From Cognatishimia maritima (GTDB taxonomy: Bacteria; Pseudomonadota; Alphaproteobacteria; Rhodobacterales; Rhodobacteraceae), in NCBI RefSeq assembly GCF_900129685.1, contig NZ_FQWM01000009.1:62001-126000 (forward strand): a DNA stretch of 64,000 bases, given 5' to 3'. Both the position numbers and the translations under genes were made by a program. Under the pieces are notes generated by a model, which was given only the letters and a program-made list of their open reading frames with translations, made no database searches and was not told the DNA's origin. This document shows positions 9,011 through 16,744 of this stretch, piece by piece (positions within the stretch are counted from its first letter, which is position 1; each line of letters starts with the position of its first letter).

Positions 9011-10696
9011 ATGCAAAATGCTGATCTGATTAAGGCGTTTCGGGAACATGTCGGTAAGAAACATGTTCTGACCGGGGCGCGGGCAACGGAACGGTTCCGG
9101 CGCGGGTTTCGCTCTGGGGAGGGTGAGGCGCTGTGTGTGGTGCAGCCCGGGACGTTACTGGAGTTGTGGCGCGTGCTGGAGGCCTGCGTGGCGGCAGATA
9201 AGATCGTGATCTTACAGGCGGCCAATACCGGGCTGACCGAAGGGTCCACACCAAAAGGGTCTTATGGCCGCGACGTGGTGCTGATCAACACCCGCCGCAT
9301 GGACAAGTTGGCACTGCTGCATGGCGGCGCGCAGGTCTTGTCCTTTCCCGGCTCGACCCTTTTTGCGTTGGAGAAGCTGCTGGCCCCCTTGGGGCGCGAA
9401 CCGCATTCGGTCATTGGGTCGTCCTGCATCGGCGCGTCAATAGTTGGTGGGGTCTGTAATAACTCTGGCGGATCGCTGGTCGAGCGGGGCCCGAGTTACA
9501 CCGAACTGTCGATGTATGCGCAGATTGATGCGGATGGGCAGCTGCACCTGGTGAACCATCTAGGGATCGATCTGGGGGACACACCCGAAGAGATGCTGAC
9601 GCGGCTTGAAAGCGGCGACTACGACAGCACGCCGGATATGGGCAACCGCAAGGCCTCATCGACGGATTACGCCAGCGAGGTGCGGCAGGTGGATGCCGAG
9701 ACTCCCGCCCGCTTTAATGCCGATAAACGGCGGCTGTACGAAAGCGCGGGCTGTGCCGGGAAGCTCGCGGTCTTTGCCGTGCGGCTGGATACCTATGAAA
9801 AGCCGCCCGCCCAGAAGACATTCTATATCGGCACCAATGCGGTCGATGACCTGACCGAATTGCGCCGTCATATCCTTAGCGCATTTGAGACGCTACCCGT
9901 GTCCGCTGAATATATGGAACGCGAGGTATTTGATATCTCGGAACGCTACGGCAAAGACACGGTGATGATGATCGACTGGCTGGGGACGGACCGGCTGCCG
10001 ACCTTCTTTGCCTTGAAAGGCGCGATGGATGCGCGGCTGCGGAAGGTCGGTTTGGGGACGCTGACCGATCGCTGCATGCAGCTTTTGGCGCGGATCACAC
10101 CACGGGTTTTGCCCAAGCGCATGATGCAGTCCCGGGATCGCTACCAGCACCACCTGATCCTGAAAATGCGGGACGGGGGTATTGCTGAGGCTGAAAGCTA
10201 CCTCTCTGATCTCTTTGCCGATCGCGACGGCGACTTTTTTGCCTGTGATGATCGCGAGGCGAAACTGGCGGGCCTGCATCGCTTCGCAGCGGCCGGGGCG
10301 GCGGTGCGCTATATGGCCATTCATGCCTCTGAGGTCGAAGACATCCTTGCGCTGGATGTGGCGCTGCGCCGGAATGATCGAGACTGGTCCGAGGAACTGC
10401 CGCCCGAGATTGCCGACAAGATTTCACACCGGCTTTATTACGGTCATTTCATGTGCCATGTGCTGCATCAGGACTACATTGTGAAAAAAGGCGTCGATCC
10501 CAAGGCTTTGAAGGCTGAGATGTTAAAGCTGCTGGATCAACGCGGGGCGGAGTATCCGGCGGAACATAATGTCGGGCATCTTTATGCGGCCAAACCGGAC
10601 CTTGCTGCGCATTATAAGTGCTGCGATCCGACCAATAGTTTGAATCCGGGCATCGGCAAGATGAGCCGGGACAAACACTATGGAGAAGTGGCTTAA
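9011..10696 (+). CDS. dld: Quinone-dependent D-lactate dehydrogenase (FAD, peripheral membrane)
   Basis: A 561-residue flavoprotein resembling E. coli Dld, which oxidises D-lactate to pyruvate and passes electrons to the quinone pool at the inner membrane. The FAD-binding (PCMH) domain is visible in 'VVQPGTLLELWRVLEACVAADKIVILQAANTGLTEGSTP', 'SVIGSSCIGASIVGGVCNNSGGSLVERGPSYTELS' and 'VNHLGIDLGDTPEEMLTRLESGDYD'. The Dld-specific membrane-binding C-terminal part follows, ending 'EYPAEHNVGHLYAAKPDLAAHYKCCDPTNSLNPGIGKMSR'. ATG 9011 gives the start seen in the family; an upstream TTG at 8951 lies inside a probable operator and is rejected. Its 3' end overlaps the convergent response-regulator gene by four bases. 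Confidence 0.93.
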   Translation: MQNADLIKAFREHVGKKHVLTGARATERFRRGFRSGEGEALCVVQPGTLLELWRVLEACVAADKIVILQAANTGLTEGSTPKGSYGRDVVLINTRRMDKLALLHGGAQVLSFPGSTLFALEKLLAPLGREPHSVIGSSCIGASIVGGVCNNSGGSLVERGPSYTELSMYAQIDADGQLHLVNHLGIDLGDTPEEMLTRLESGDYDSTPDMGNRKASSTDYASEVRQVDAETPARFNADKRRLYESAGCAGKLAVFAVRLDTYEKPPAQKTFYIGTNAVDDLTELRRHILSAFETLPVSAEYMEREVFDISERYGKDTVMMIDWLGTDRLPTFFALKGAMDARLRKVGLGTLTDRCMQLLARITPRVLPKRMMQSRDRYQHHLILKMRDGGIAEAESYLSDLFADRDGDFFACDDREAKLAGLHRFAAAGAAVRYMAIHASEVEDILALDVALRRNDRDWSEELPPEIADKISHRLYYGHFMCHVLHQDYIVKKGVDPKALKAEMLKLLDQRGAEYPAEHNVGHLYAAKPDLAAHYKCCDPTNSLNPGIGKMSRDKHYGEVA

Positions 10697-11760
10697 AGCT
10701 GCGAGGTTTTCAGCAGGTCTTTTTCCTGGATCGCATCGTTGAGCAGGCTTTGATACGCCTGACGCTCACGCTGCATCCCTTGCGCCCGCGCGGTCTTGTT
10801 CACAAGACGCGAGGACATATGAAGGATTTCAGAATAGCTGTCTGCCCGGGCTTCTGCGCGGGAGACAGCATTCTGAAGACTCGACAACGTTCCGGCCCGC
10901 GTGAGAGAGATGAGAGAGACGGGTTCCCCGGAACAGATCTGCACTGTGACCCCTGCCATACGGGTCGCCGCTAGGTCGCGGATCTTCTTATTAAGGGCTT
11001 TCTCCAGTTCAAACTGAGAGAAGCTGCGGCGGCTGCTGGTGGCGCAAGCGAACACACCGTTGCCGCGATAGGTGATCAGGTCGCTTTCCGCCGAATAGGT
11101 CTGTCCAAGCAACTGCGCAATGTCCGACAGTAGTGTCCGGAATGCCGAGCGCGACAGATTGCGGAACACCTTTTCGACGTTCAGGATTTTTAGGGCAAAC
11201 ACGCTGGTCGTCAGCATTTTCATGCGCGACAGCTGCAGCAGGTAATTTTCAAACGAAACATAGCCCACGATGCGTTCAACGCCGAGGATTTCGACGGGTT
11301 CAGACAGGCTGTGTTCGTAGCTGCGTGCGAGGTCATCCTTCAAAGCTAGCAATTCGGCTTTGCGGCGCGCTGTGCGTTCGCGGGCCTCGACGATCTGTTC
11401 GGCCACATTCAGACGGCTGAACAGTTCCAGAAATTCAAAGGGTTTGGAAATGTAATCCGTGGCGCCTGCTTTGAAGGCGCGGTCGACGAACTTTTTCTGC
11501 TGCATCGCGGTCAGCATCAGAATTGGGGTCTGGCTGTATTCCGACATGCCGCGCAGCGCTGAACAAAGTTCGATACCGTCCATCTCGGGCATTTGGATAT
11601 CCAGCAAGAAGCAATCAAAAGGCTGGCGCGCTGTCTTTATAATATCCAAAGCATCCTTGCCGGTTTCAGCCGTCCAAACCTTGTGGTCTGTCTCTGCGGA
11701 GATCGCGGTAGACAGCAGGTCACGGATGTCTTGATCGTCATCAACGGCCAAAATACGCAT
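10693..11760 (-). CDS. Response regulator with receiver domain and degenerate GGDEF-like domain
   Basis: A 355-residue protein. The N-terminal receiver (residues 1-125) has the acidic pocket DDD at 7-9, the phosphoacceptor Asp54 ('FLLDIQMPEMDG') and Lys106 ('YISKPFE'). A charged helix (125-155) links to a C-terminal domain that fits the diguanylate cyclase fold in layout, but the signature loop reads 'YRGNGVFACATS' (231-242) where GGDEF is expected, so catalysis is unlikely. The frame extends to 11901, but ATG 11760 has GAGAGGAAG just before it and begins exactly at the receiver. No kinase gene adjoins it. The flagellar operon starts divergently, so a role in motility or surface-growth control is possible (inference). 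Confidence 0.85.
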   Translation of the reverse strand: MRILAVDDDQDIRDLLSTAISAETDHKVWTAETGKDALDIIKTARQPFDCFLLDIQMPEMDGIELCSALRGMSEYSQTPILMLTAMQQKKFVDRAFKAGATDYISKPFEFLELFSRLNVAEQIVEARERTARRKAELLALKDDLARSYEHSLSEPVEILGVERIVGYVSFENYLLQLSRMKMLTTSVFALKILNVEKVFRNLSRSAFRTLLSDIAQLLGQTYSAESDLITYRGNGVFACATSSRRSFSQFELEKALNKKIRDLAATRMAGVTVQICSGEPVSLISLTRAGTLSSLQNAVSRAEARADSYSEILHMSSRLVNKTARAQGMQRERQAYQSLLNDAIQEKDLLKTSQL

Positions 11761-12075
11761 GTCTGGCTTCCTCTCCGGCTGCAACCGAAACGAGTGTTCA
11801 AATACTGTGCTTCTGCACCAAGGCGGCCCTCGCAAGGCATAGGGCGTCAAAAAAGTTAAATATTCAGGGAGTTTGGCAGGAAAGGGGCGAATTAAGGTCA
11901 AAAAGGGGCCAATAACCTATGGGTAGAGCAACAGTTTGGTTTCAATTCTGAAACAAAACCTAGAATTGAGTTGAAAATTGACAAAATCACCTAAAGGATT
12001 AATCCTGCTTTAACCTCAATTCGATACTCTAGTTCTTGTGAGGCAGAAAAAACAATAGTTCGAAAGAAACTAGAC
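11761..12075. other. Divergent intergenic region: response regulator / flaF
   Basis: About 315 bases, noticeably AT-richer than flanking genes, between two divergent genes. It contains a small inverted repeat (TTTCA near 11940 with TGAAA, four-base spacer) and the CtrA-type box at 11999. I see no convincing ORF or RNA gene in it. Confidence 0.6.
11999..12013 (+). promoter_or_regulatory. CtrA-type binding box (TTAA-N7-TTAA) upstream of flaF
   Basis: TTAA at 11999-12002 and TTAA at 12010-12013 are separated by exactly seven bases, matching the alphaproteobacterial CtrA consensus. It lies 63 bases before the flaF start. CtrA is known to activate flagellar genes in Rhodobacterales, so the site is well placed; binding is inferred. 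Confidence 0.7.
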
Positions 12076-12474
12076 ATGAGCATAGCTGCGTATAAGCGGA
12101 CAATCTCCGAAACGGAGTCACCGCGGCAGATTGAGAGGCGCGTCCTGTCAACCGTGACCGCGGAACTGGAGTCAAAATCACTGGCGTTTGATCAGGCCGA
12201 AGAGTCTTTGGACAAGCTGACTTTGTTGGCAGATGGTCTCAGAGAGACCCTCTGGTACAATCAGCGTGTTTGGATGGCATTGCGCAATGACCTTGCTGAT
12301 CCGGGCAACGCTTTGGCACCAGATTTAAAAGCAGGGTTGATTTCTCTGGCACTTTGGGTGGATTCTCATACTCAGGGTGTGCTGAAAGGCGAACAGAAAG
12401 TGCGCCCCCTTCTGGATATCAACCGCAGCATCCTGCGGGGCCTGGAAGGCAATCCGATGCACGTGATGGAGTAG
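12076..12474 (+). CDS. flaF: Flagellar biosynthesis regulator FlaF
   Basis: A 132-residue cytosolic protein with the FlaF pattern 'AAYKRTISETESPRQIERRVLSTVTAELE' followed by 'LRETLWYNQRVWMALRNDLADPGNALAPDLKAGLISLALWVDSHTQGVL'. In Caulobacter, FlaF is required for flagellin secretion or synthesis and acts in balance with FlbT. Its stop is three bases before the flbT start, so the pair is translationally coupled. The CtrA-type box upstream suggests it heads the operon flaF-flbT-DUF1217. Confidence 0.93.
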   Translation: MSIAAYKRTISETESPRQIERRVLSTVTAELESKSLAFDQAEESLDKLTLLADGLRETLWYNQRVWMALRNDLADPGNALAPDLKAGLISLALWVDSHTQGVLKGEQKVRPLLDINRSILRGLEGNPMHVME

Positions 12475-12477
12475 AGC

Positions 12478-12900
12478 TTGGCGCTACGTCTGACTCTGAA
12501 ACCAAACGAAAAAATCGTGGTGAATGGCTGCGTGATCCGCAATGCGGACCGGCGGCAGCTGCTCACCATTGAAAATCATGCCGACATTGTGCGCGGCGTT
12601 GATTTGTTGGACGAATCCGAGGCGGGGACGCCAGTTAAGAACGTCTATTACTTTATTCAGTCCTGTTTGCTGCGCCCTGATATTCGCGATGAACTGGTGC
12701 CGGTCATTCAGAAAGACCTGGCGAAGCTGGTCCCGATCTTCCACGAAGAAATTGGCGGCCATATTTTTGAAGCCGCCAACCACGTGTCTGGCCGCGACTT
12801 CTATAAAGCCATGCGCGCTTTACGGCCGCTGATCAAATACGAAGCCCGCCTGCTGGAAATGCTCCAGAGCAAAGACGCCGAAACGACGGCGGCGGAGTAG
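12478..12900 (+). CDS. flbT: Flagellin post-transcriptional repressor FlbT
   Basis: A 140-residue protein with the FlbT core 'LRLTLKPNEKIVVNGCVIRNADRRQLLTIENHADIVRGVD' and 'TPVKNVYYFIQSCLLRPD'. FlbT binds flagellin mRNA leaders in Caulobacter and limits translation until the hook is complete. The start is TTG at 12478, with GGAG in the flaF stop region acting as ribosome-binding site; no ATG is available nearby. The poor start may keep its level low relative to FlaF. Confidence 0.93.
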   Translation: MALRLTLKPNEKIVVNGCVIRNADRRQLLTIENHADIVRGVDLLDESEAGTPVKNVYYFIQSCLLRPDIRDELVPVIQKDLAKLVPIFHEEIGGHIFEAANHVSGRDFYKAMRALRPLIKYEARLLEMLQSKDAETTAAE

Positions 12901-12908
12901 GGGGCGAC

Positions 12909-13733
12909 ATGGTTCTCAGCATCACCGGACTGGGCAGTCAGCTTGCGCTGAACCTGATTGATGCGACGCGGGACCGTCAGATCGACACCCTGCGCAACGA
13001 AGCCGTGCATGAACGGACGGCAGATGCGTTTCGTGAACGCATCGCGTCGATCACCACGCCCGAAGAATTTGTGCAGGATTTCGAAGTCTATTCCTTTGTG
13101 ATGCGCGCCTTTGATCTGGAGGATCAGATCTTTGGCAAGGCGATGATCCGAAAGGTTCTGGAAAGCGATCCAAGCGATGATGAATCGCTGGTAAATCGTC
13201 TGACCAATGCCAACCTGAGAGATCTGCATGATGCGCTTGGCTTTACCACAGAGGCCGGCCCGCAGACGCCAGATTTTTCCAATGTGGCCTGGCAAGAAAG
13301 CATCGTTGATAATTACTTCAACACCGTTTTTCGCAATGAGAACGCAGAACAGAACAACACGGTCGGCACGGTGTTGGAGCTGCGTGAAAAAGTCGGCGAG
13401 ATCGACAAGTGGCTTGATGTCCTGAAGGACAAGGAAATGGGTGAATTCTTTCGGACGGCGCTTGGCCTGCCGAAAGAGATGGCCGCGCTGGAGCTTGAGC
13501 AGCAAGAGCGTATTTTTGAAGAACGCTTTGATATCGAGAAGCTGAAAGACCCCGAGGTTGTTCAGGGTCTGATCACCAAATACGTGGCGATTTCCGATGT
13601 GCTGAACCCGCCGCAGTTTACGACCAACAGTGTGGCGGTTTCCTTGCTAAGTTCTTCTTTTGGTGGGCAATTTGTGCCGATCACCATCGATATCCCGCCG
13701 ATCAACTTCCAAAGTTCAGCGATCTACCGCTGA
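12909..13733 (+). CDS. DUF1217 flagellar-cluster protein
   Basis: A 274-residue protein with the DUF1217 layout: 'NEAVHERTADAFRERIASITTPEEFVQDFEVYSFVMRAFDLEDQIFGKAMIRKVLESD', then 'DDESLVNRLTNANLRDLHDALGF', and a second related block 'VVDNYF...' around 'VGEIDKWLDVLKDKEMGEFFRTALGLP'. DUF1217 proteins are found in alphaproteobacterial flagellar clusters, sometimes fused or adjacent to rod and hook genes; the function is not established. It starts eight bases after flbT with a GGGG site and ends one base before the convergent fliG. Confidence 0.85.
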   Translation: MVLSITGLGSQLALNLIDATRDRQIDTLRNEAVHERTADAFRERIASITTPEEFVQDFEVYSFVMRAFDLEDQIFGKAMIRKVLESDPSDDESLVNRLTNANLRDLHDALGFTTEAGPQTPDFSNVAWQESIVDNYFNTVFRNENAEQNNTVGTVLELREKVGEIDKWLDVLKDKEMGEFFRTALGLPKEMAALELEQQERIFEERFDIEKLKDPEVVQGLITKYVAISDVLNPPQFTTNSVAVSLLSSSFGGQFVPITIDIPPINFQSSAIYR

Positions 13734-14756
13734 TCATTCGATCATATCGTCGTCATCGTTTTCAGGCAGTTCAATATCGCCGGATGCCGCAAGACGCAGC
13801 GCGACCTCTACCATCTCAGATTGCGCGGCTTTCACATCGCGGGATTTGACAGCGCCCATGGCTTTCATCTCATCCACCAGCATGTCACGCGACCGAGCCG
13901 GTAGCGATTTTAGGAAATGTTCACGCACTTCTTTTTCGGCACCGCGCAGGGCCAGCGGGAGGTTGTTGCCAGAGACTTCGCGCATGACTTTCGCCAGCGC
14001 GCTGGCGTGCAGTTGAACGAGGTCATCAAAGACAAACATCTTCTGTTTTATGGCCCGTAGCTTATCGGGCATCTTTTCTTCCAGACCGCGAGAGAGCGTG
14101 CCAAACAGTTTGGAATCCAGCTTGTTAAAGACTTTCACCAACTGTTTCTCTGCCTCTGCCTCGGCGTTCTGACCGGCTTTGGCCAAAACCTCATGGCGCA
14201 GGCTTTCTTCGATGGCACGGATCGCCTCTGTCGGCAGGGCTTCCATATTGACCATGCGTTCCACCAAGTCGATGGAGCGTTCTTCGCCGAGCAGTGGCAG
14301 GACCTTGGCAACCGCGTCGGGCGTGATGCGTGACAGGATGACGGCGACCGTCTGGTTGTGTTCCTTGCGCAGGTGATCGGCCAGCATCTTTTCATCGAGC
14401 AGCGAAAGGTCTTTCCAAAGATCGCCGGTGTTGGAACCTTCGATCTCTTTTAAGATCTCGTCAACGCGGTCCTCTGGCAAGAAGCCCTTAAGCAAGCCGC
14501 GTGCCGCTTCGACAGAGCCGGTGATCCCGCCGTAACTTGAAATCTTCTGCCCGAATTCGCGCATGACTTCTTCGACGATCTCGGCCTGAACCTCTCCCAT
14601 TGCGGAAATGGCGCGGGTGATTTTGGAAATTTCGCCGCTGTCCAATTGCTGCATCAAGGCGCTGCCGCGTTCCTCGCCCAAGCACAAAAACAGGATCGCG
14701 GATTTCTCCGGCCCGGTCAGGCGCTTTGCACGTCTAAAGGAAGCGAATTGGTTCAT
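13734..14756 (-). CDS. fliG: Flagellar motor switch protein FliG
   Basis: A 340-residue FliG, the rotor subunit that couples the MS ring to the C ring and interacts with the stator. The N-terminal domain ('LTGPEKSAILFLCLGEERGSALMQQLDSGEISKITRAISAMG'), the middle armadillo-type domain ('LLDEKMLADHLRKEHNQTVAVILSRITPDAVAKVLPLLGEE') and the C-terminal torque helix region ('MFVFDDLVQLHASALAKVMREV', with charged residues) are all present. It is separated from fliP by 115 bases that include a CtrA-like box, so it may have its own promoter besides read-through from fliFHNP. It ends one base from the convergent DUF1217 gene. Confidence 0.95.
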   Translation of the reverse strand: MNQFASFRRAKRLTGPEKSAILFLCLGEERGSALMQQLDSGEISKITRAISAMGEVQAEIVEEVMREFGQKISSYGGITGSVEAARGLLKGFLPEDRVDEILKEIEGSNTGDLWKDLSLLDEKMLADHLRKEHNQTVAVILSRITPDAVAKVLPLLGEERSIDLVERMVNMEALPTEAIRAIEESLRHEVLAKAGQNAEAEAEKQLVKVFNKLDSKLFGTLSRGLEEKMPDKLRAIKQKMFVFDDLVQLHASALAKVMREVSGNNLPLALRGAEKEVREHFLKSLPARSRDMLVDEMKAMGAVKSRDVKAAQSEMVEVALRLAASGDIELPENDDDDMIE

Positions 14757-14836
14757 GGTCTTGCCCCGATCGGAGGGGTTTCAAGGATAGTTGTTCAAGA
14801 ATAACGTAATCTATTCTTGCGATGCAACAATAACCT

Positions 14837-14851
14837 TTAAAATTTAGTAAA
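14837..14851 (-). promoter_or_regulatory. Near-consensus CtrA-type box upstream of fliG
   Basis: On the minus strand the sequence reads TTTA-N7-TTAA, one mismatch from the CtrA consensus, about 80 bases ahead of the fliG start. AT-rich intergenic DNA can produce such matches by chance, so this is only suggestive. Confidence 0.35.
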
Positions 14852-14871
14852 TCGTTTGCGCGCTGTGTCCG

Positions 14872-15693
14872 CTATCCGCCCCCGGCGTAGGGCAGATAGG
14901 ACTCCATCAGCGACCCGGCCAGCATGTACCAGCCATCAATCAGCACAAAGAAGATCACTTTGAACGGCAAGGAGACGATGACAGGCGGCAACATCATCAT
15001 ACCTGCGCTCATCAAGATCGAAGCCACGATCAGGTCAATCGCGATAAAGGGCAGATACAGTAGAAAGCCAATGGTGAAGGCGCGGCGCAATTCCGAGATC
15101 ATAAAGCTGGGCACAAGAACGCGCCAAGAGACATCTTCGGGGCCTTCGATTGATGCGGTTTCGTCTGCATCGCCCGCGATATCCCGGAACAGCGCCATAT
15201 CTTTCTCGCGGGTGTTTGCGAACATAAACGCGCGGAAGGGGTCGGCGATGGCGGTGACAGCCTGTTCTTCGGTGATGGAGTTCTGGATCAGCGGACGCAG
15301 GCCAGATTCATAGGCATCGTTAAAAACCGGCTCCATCACGAAATAGGTCATAAACAGCGCCATGGCGTTCAGGACCATATTGGGCGGCGTCTGGTTTAGG
15401 CCAAGGGCAGACCGCAGCATGGAAAAGACGATCACAAAGCGGGTGAAGCTGGTCATCACAACCAATAGCCCCGGTGCCACGGAAAGCACGGTGATCAGGG
15501 CGAACATCTGGATCAGGCGGCCAGAGAGGCTTGCGCCTGCATCGCTTCCGGGTTCGGTGTCGCCAAAGGTCGATGACAGATCGCGCAGCAGGCTGCCAAC
15601 ATCGGCGTCTTGCGCCAATGCAGGGCCAGCCAGGATGGCGAGGCCGAGGCCGATCAGGGCGGATCGGCTTAGGAATGTCATCGAAACGGGCAT
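14872..15693 (-). CDS. fliP: Flagellar type III export membrane protein FliP
   Basis: A 273-residue FliP, a core component of the flagellar export gate. It has a cleavable signal peptide (ending near 'GPALAQDAD', residue 27) followed by four membrane helices. Family motifs 'APGLLVVMTSFTRFVIVFSMLRSALGLNQTPPN', 'FMTYFVMEPVF', 'VLVPSFMISELRRAFTIGFLLYLPFIAIDLIVASILMSAGMMMLPP' and 'DGWYMLAGSL' are all intact. It is the fourth gene of the fliF-fliH-fliN-fliP transcript and begins seven bases after the end of fliN. Confidence 0.96.
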   Translation of the reverse strand: MPVSMTFLSRSALIGLGLAILAGPALAQDADVGSLLRDLSSTFGDTEPGSDAGASLSGRLIQMFALITVLSVAPGLLVVMTSFTRFVIVFSMLRSALGLNQTPPNMVLNAMALFMTYFVMEPVFNDAYESGLRPLIQNSITEEQAVTAIADPFRAFMFANTREKDMALFRDIAGDADETASIEGPEDVSWRVLVPSFMISELRRAFTIGFLLYLPFIAIDLIVASILMSAGMMMLPPVIVSLPFKVIFFVLIDGWYMLAGSLMESYLPYAGGG

Positions 15694-15700
15694 GTCTGGG

Positions 15701-16078
15701 TCAGTTGCCGGGGATGAAATCTTTGACGATTTCCCGCAGCGCCACGCCGATGAAATCGCCGTTGACCTTCACCAGATCGCCGCGCGCGACCATGCGGTCG
15801 TTGATCATAATGTCAATCGGGTCGCCCACTTTGCGGTCCAATTCAATCACCGAGCCACGAGTCAGGTCCAAGAGGTCCGAGATGGACATCCGGCTACGGC
15901 CCAGCACCACGCGCACGTCCAGTTTGACGTTATAAAGCGCGTCGATGTTGCGGCCCTTGCCATCGGCGAGTGCCTTTTCCAAAGTTGCTGCGTCCATGCC
16001 GTCTTCGAGGGCGACGGAGGACACGGTGTCTTGTGGGTCTTTGGGGTCTTGATCCGGGGTAGGGGTCTCGTCTGACAT
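15701..16078 (-). CDS. fliN: Flagellar motor switch protein FliN
   Basis: A 125-residue protein with a charged, proline-containing N-terminus and the SpoA-type C-terminal domain: 'LYNVKLDVRVVLGRSRMSISDLLDLTRGSVIELDRKVGDPIDIMINDRMVARGDLVKVNGDFIGVALREIV'. FliN forms the lower C ring with FliM and docks FliH for export. It starts three bases after fliH and is followed closely by fliP. Confidence 0.96.
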   Translation of the reverse strand: MSDETPTPDQDPKDPQDTVSSVALEDGMDAATLEKALADGKGRNIDALYNVKLDVRVVLGRSRMSISDLLDLTRGSVIELDRKVGDPIDIMINDRMVARGDLVKVNGDFIGVALREIVKDFIPGN

Positions 16079-16081
16079 GGC

Positions 16082-16744
16082 TTAGACCTTTTGGGTTTGG
16101 TGTTTCATTTGCTCAGAGGCATGGCGCAGCGCCTTCAGGATCTCATCGCAGACGCGATCAAGGCTGTAGGTCATCAGGCCGTTTTCCCAAGTCATCTTGG
16201 CCTCGCCGTTCCTGAGCGTCGTATCCGCCATCAGCTTTGGGGCGACGGGCTGATCGGGCGGGGTGATTTGTGCAATGTTTTGCGCCAAAAGCGCTTCGGT
16301 CTCGGGCGAAACGCGGATTTCAAGTTCCGCGTGCCGCGCACCTTTGCTGATCGCCTCTGCCAGACGAGTCTGAACCTGTTCTGCAGAGTGCAGCTTGATG
16401 AAATCCGGCACCACACGTTCGGCGATTTCAAGCACCATATCGATCAGGTCGCGCTCCAACTCGGCGCGGCGTTCGGTGTCTTGGGACACGAAGACGGCGA
16501 GTTGGTCCCGTAGGGCTTGGGTGGCGGCGACAGCTTGCGCCTGAATTTCGGCCTGCGCTTCGCGGCGGCCCTCTGCCAGACCTTCGGCGTGCCCCTGCGC
16601 TTCGCCCTGTTGGCGTGCCTCGGACATCAACTTGCCGAGTTCCTCTTCGGTGAAGGAGTAAAGCGGCGCGTCCGATGCATTGGCGGCGCCTTTGGCGTGG
16701 CGGTCGTTTTCGGCATCAAAATCGCGCAGGGTTAGGGCCATCAT
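16082..16744 (-). CDS. fliH: FliH-like flagellar assembly protein
   Basis: A 220-residue protein with a glycine- and glutamate-rich coiled coil ('SEARQQGEAQGHAEGLAEGRREAQAEIQAQAVAATQALRDQL'), the GxxxG-type repeats characteristic of FliH, and a C-terminal domain ('LEIAERVVPDFIKLH...LAEAISKGARHAELEIRVSPE') related to FliH/YscL. FliH regulates the export ATPase FliI and docks to FliN. Two adjacent ATG codons (16744 and 16741) are possible; the first overlaps the fliF stop as ATGA, indicating coupled translation. FliI is not in this window. Confidence 0.85.
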   Translation of the reverse strand: MMALTLRDFDAENDRHAKGAANASDAPLYSFTEEELGKLMSEARQQGEAQGHAEGLAEGRREAQAEIQAQAVAATQALRDQLAVFVSQDTERRAELERDLIDMVLEIAERVVPDFIKLHSAEQVQTRLAEAISKGARHAELEIRVSPETEALLAQNIAQITPPDQPVAPKLMADTTLRNGEAKMTWENGLMTYSLDRVCDEILKALRHASEQMKHQTQKV

